A stretch of DNA of 24,623 bases from IMG/VR virus record IMGVR_UViG_3300017727_000153, positions 1-24,623 of that record; one strand, given 5' to 3'. Positions 23,614 to 24,623 of the stretch are shown here, one piece after another; positions within the stretch are counted from its first letter, which is position 1, and the number at the start of each line of letters is the position of its first letter. The notes below the pieces were generated by a model. It was not told the DNA's origin, did not search any database, and saw nothing but the letters and a program-made list of their open reading frames with translations. The DNA is from a virus. A program made the position numbers and the translations under genes.

Positions 23614-24623
23614 ATGGAATACGGAGGAAAGAACCCAAACGGAATCAATCAGGTCAGTCAAAGTTTACTTTCGATTGATGTTCAAGGTGTAGAACAAGCA
23701 ACTATATCTACATCTTCGGTTGATATCAATACGTCTTTAAATGTAGATAATAGTGTAACTGCATCTTCTTTTAGTGGTTCTTTCAGAGGAGATGGTTCAG
23801 AATTAAATAATATACCAACATCAGCTCTTACTGGTGATATAGCAAGAATAGCAGAAGGTTCAGCAACCGCATCAGTTGAAAGTGGAACTACATTTGATGT
23901 AACTGGTAATACTACAATAACAGGTTCATTAAATATAAGTTCAAATGTATCAGCATCAAGATATGATGGTGATGGTAGTGGTTTATATAATGTACCAGCA
24001 TCAGCATTAGGTGATATCGATAGATTAAAATCAGGTTCAGCAGAAGCTGTAATTTCTGAAAATAAAGGTTTAAGAATAAACACAGGTACTACAATTGATA
24101 AATTTTTAATTGTAACTGGTAGTGGTATTTTTAAGAATAATGCACAAATAGATAACGATTTAACAATCGGAAACGATTTATCAGTAGGTGGAACAATAAC
24201 ATCAACTGAATTAATAACAACATTTATTTCATCATCAGTAATTTACGCATCGGGTTCGAATGTGTTTGGTGATGAAAGTACTGATTCACATCAATTTACA
24301 GGTTCAGTATTAATTAAAGATTCGGTAGTAATTCCAGTCTTTAGTTCAGAACCATCTGGTGGTGTAGTTGGACAATTATATTATAACTCAACTGATACTA
24401 ACATATTTAGATACACAGGTTCAGAATGGGAACCAGCAGCTGGTACTGCTGGAACATCTGGAACATCTGGAACGTCTGGTACATCTGGAACTTCTGGAAC
24501 TTCTGGAACTTCTGGAACAAGTGGTACATCTGGTTCATCTGGGATAGATGGTACTGATGGTACTTCTGGTAGTAGCGGTTCAAGTGGAAGTAGTGGAACT
24601 TCAGGTACATCTGGAACATCTGG
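23614..24623 (+). CDS. Second collagen-like tail fibre, 3' end outside window
   Basis: The frame is open from ATG 23614 to the window end (336 full codons). AGAGG at 23606-23610, 3 bases before the ATG, is the clearest ribosome site in the window. Order: N-terminal MEYGGKNPNGINQVSQSLLSIDVQGVEQATI; two GDGS/NIP-type repeats (GDGSELNNIPTSAL, GDGSGLYNVPASAL); an SGSNVFGD module at about 24208-24309; a GGVVGQLYYNSTDTNIFRYTGSEWEPA segment familiar from other fibres; then Gly-Thr-Ser triplets from 24442. All parts except the N-terminus and the LYYN segment match modules of the 10723 gene, so this is a shorter-fronted paralogue. A separate attachment site or receptor is a reasonable inference. Length and tip are unseen. 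Confidence 0.85.
   Translation, partial: MEYGGKNPNGINQVSQSLLSIDVQGVEQATISTSSVDINTSLNVDNSVTASSFSGSFRGDGSELNNIPTSALTGDIARIAEGSATASVESGTTFDVTGNTTITGSLNISSNVSASRYDGDGSGLYNVPASALGDIDRLKSGSAEAVISENKGLRINTGTTIDKFLIVTGSGIFKNNAQIDNDLTIGNDLSVGGTITSTELITTFISSSVIYASGSNVFGDESTDSHQFTGSVLIKDSVVIPVFSSEPSGGVVGQLYYNSTDTNIFRYTGSEWEPAAGTAGTSGTSGTSGTSGTSGTSGTSGTSGTSGSSGIDGTDGTSGSSGSSGSSGTSGTSGTS
24442..24623 (+). repeat. Collagen-like Gly-X-Y shaft of second fibre (partial)
   Basis: GTAGTSGTSG... with GSSGIDGTDGTSG at about 24535, continuing off the window. It is proline-free and coded with the same GGA/ACA/TCT triplets as the first fibre. Confidence 0.9.

Overview
The window reads as one strand of an AT-rich tailed-phage structural module. 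All eight protein-coding genes lie on the + strand, with gaps of 4 to 52 bases, TAA at every visible stop, and only virion or fibre-type proteins. Module types recognised from memory of marine T4-like (myovirus) genomes, cyanophages and related uncultured phages, point to a large aquatic myovirus. These are the GHDFSYAGAG...GRTFSKSLFSLVTP C-terminus, the RDxGxIIDAVATDLxYGGN helical repeat, the VYTAP...VLSILES small protein, the GDGSGLxNIP fibre repeat, GTSGSSG collagen-like stretches and the FTLxL...FYTYDGGSTYYGF fibre tip. The host cannot be fixed. Several genes have A/T-rich leaders without a clear Shine-Dalgarno, and one gene is BspA-like; both would fit a Bacteroidota host but prove nothing.

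Layout. Bases 2-9796 are the 3' part of a giant structural gene (at least 3264 codons, start outside the window). It is built from four ~420-residue beta units, each with four sub-repeats, alternating with blocks of ~110-residue helical repeats, and ends in a conserved C-terminal segment. Bases 9839-10699 encode a small beta protein split by an inserted helical-repeat-like domain. Bases 10723-21480 encode a 3585-residue fibre: a short N-terminal segment, about 21 GDGS/NIP repeats, two cupredoxin-like insertions, a hinge domain, SASYA repeats, a proline-free Gly-X-Y shaft interrupted by a third cupredoxin-like domain, and a C-terminal tip. Then come a BspA-like leucine-rich-repeat protein (21490-22416), a probable tail assembly chaperone (22423-22881), a small GS-rich fibre-like protein (22934-23266), a small beta protein paralogous to the 9839 gene (23271-23603), and the start of a second fibre with the same modules (23614 to the window end).

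The set fits assembly of a tail or baseplate periphery with at least two long fibres, their assembly chaperone, and an adhesin candidate (BspA). The most unusual points are the cupredoxin-like domains with conserved Cys/His/Met ligands inside a fibre (and one copy that lost all of them), the proline-free Gly-X-Y shaft with regularly spaced register breaks, and the repeat-of-repeats architecture of the giant upstream protein. No RNA genes, mobile elements, CRISPR arrays or minus-strand genes were found. There is no gene-free stretch over 300 bases.
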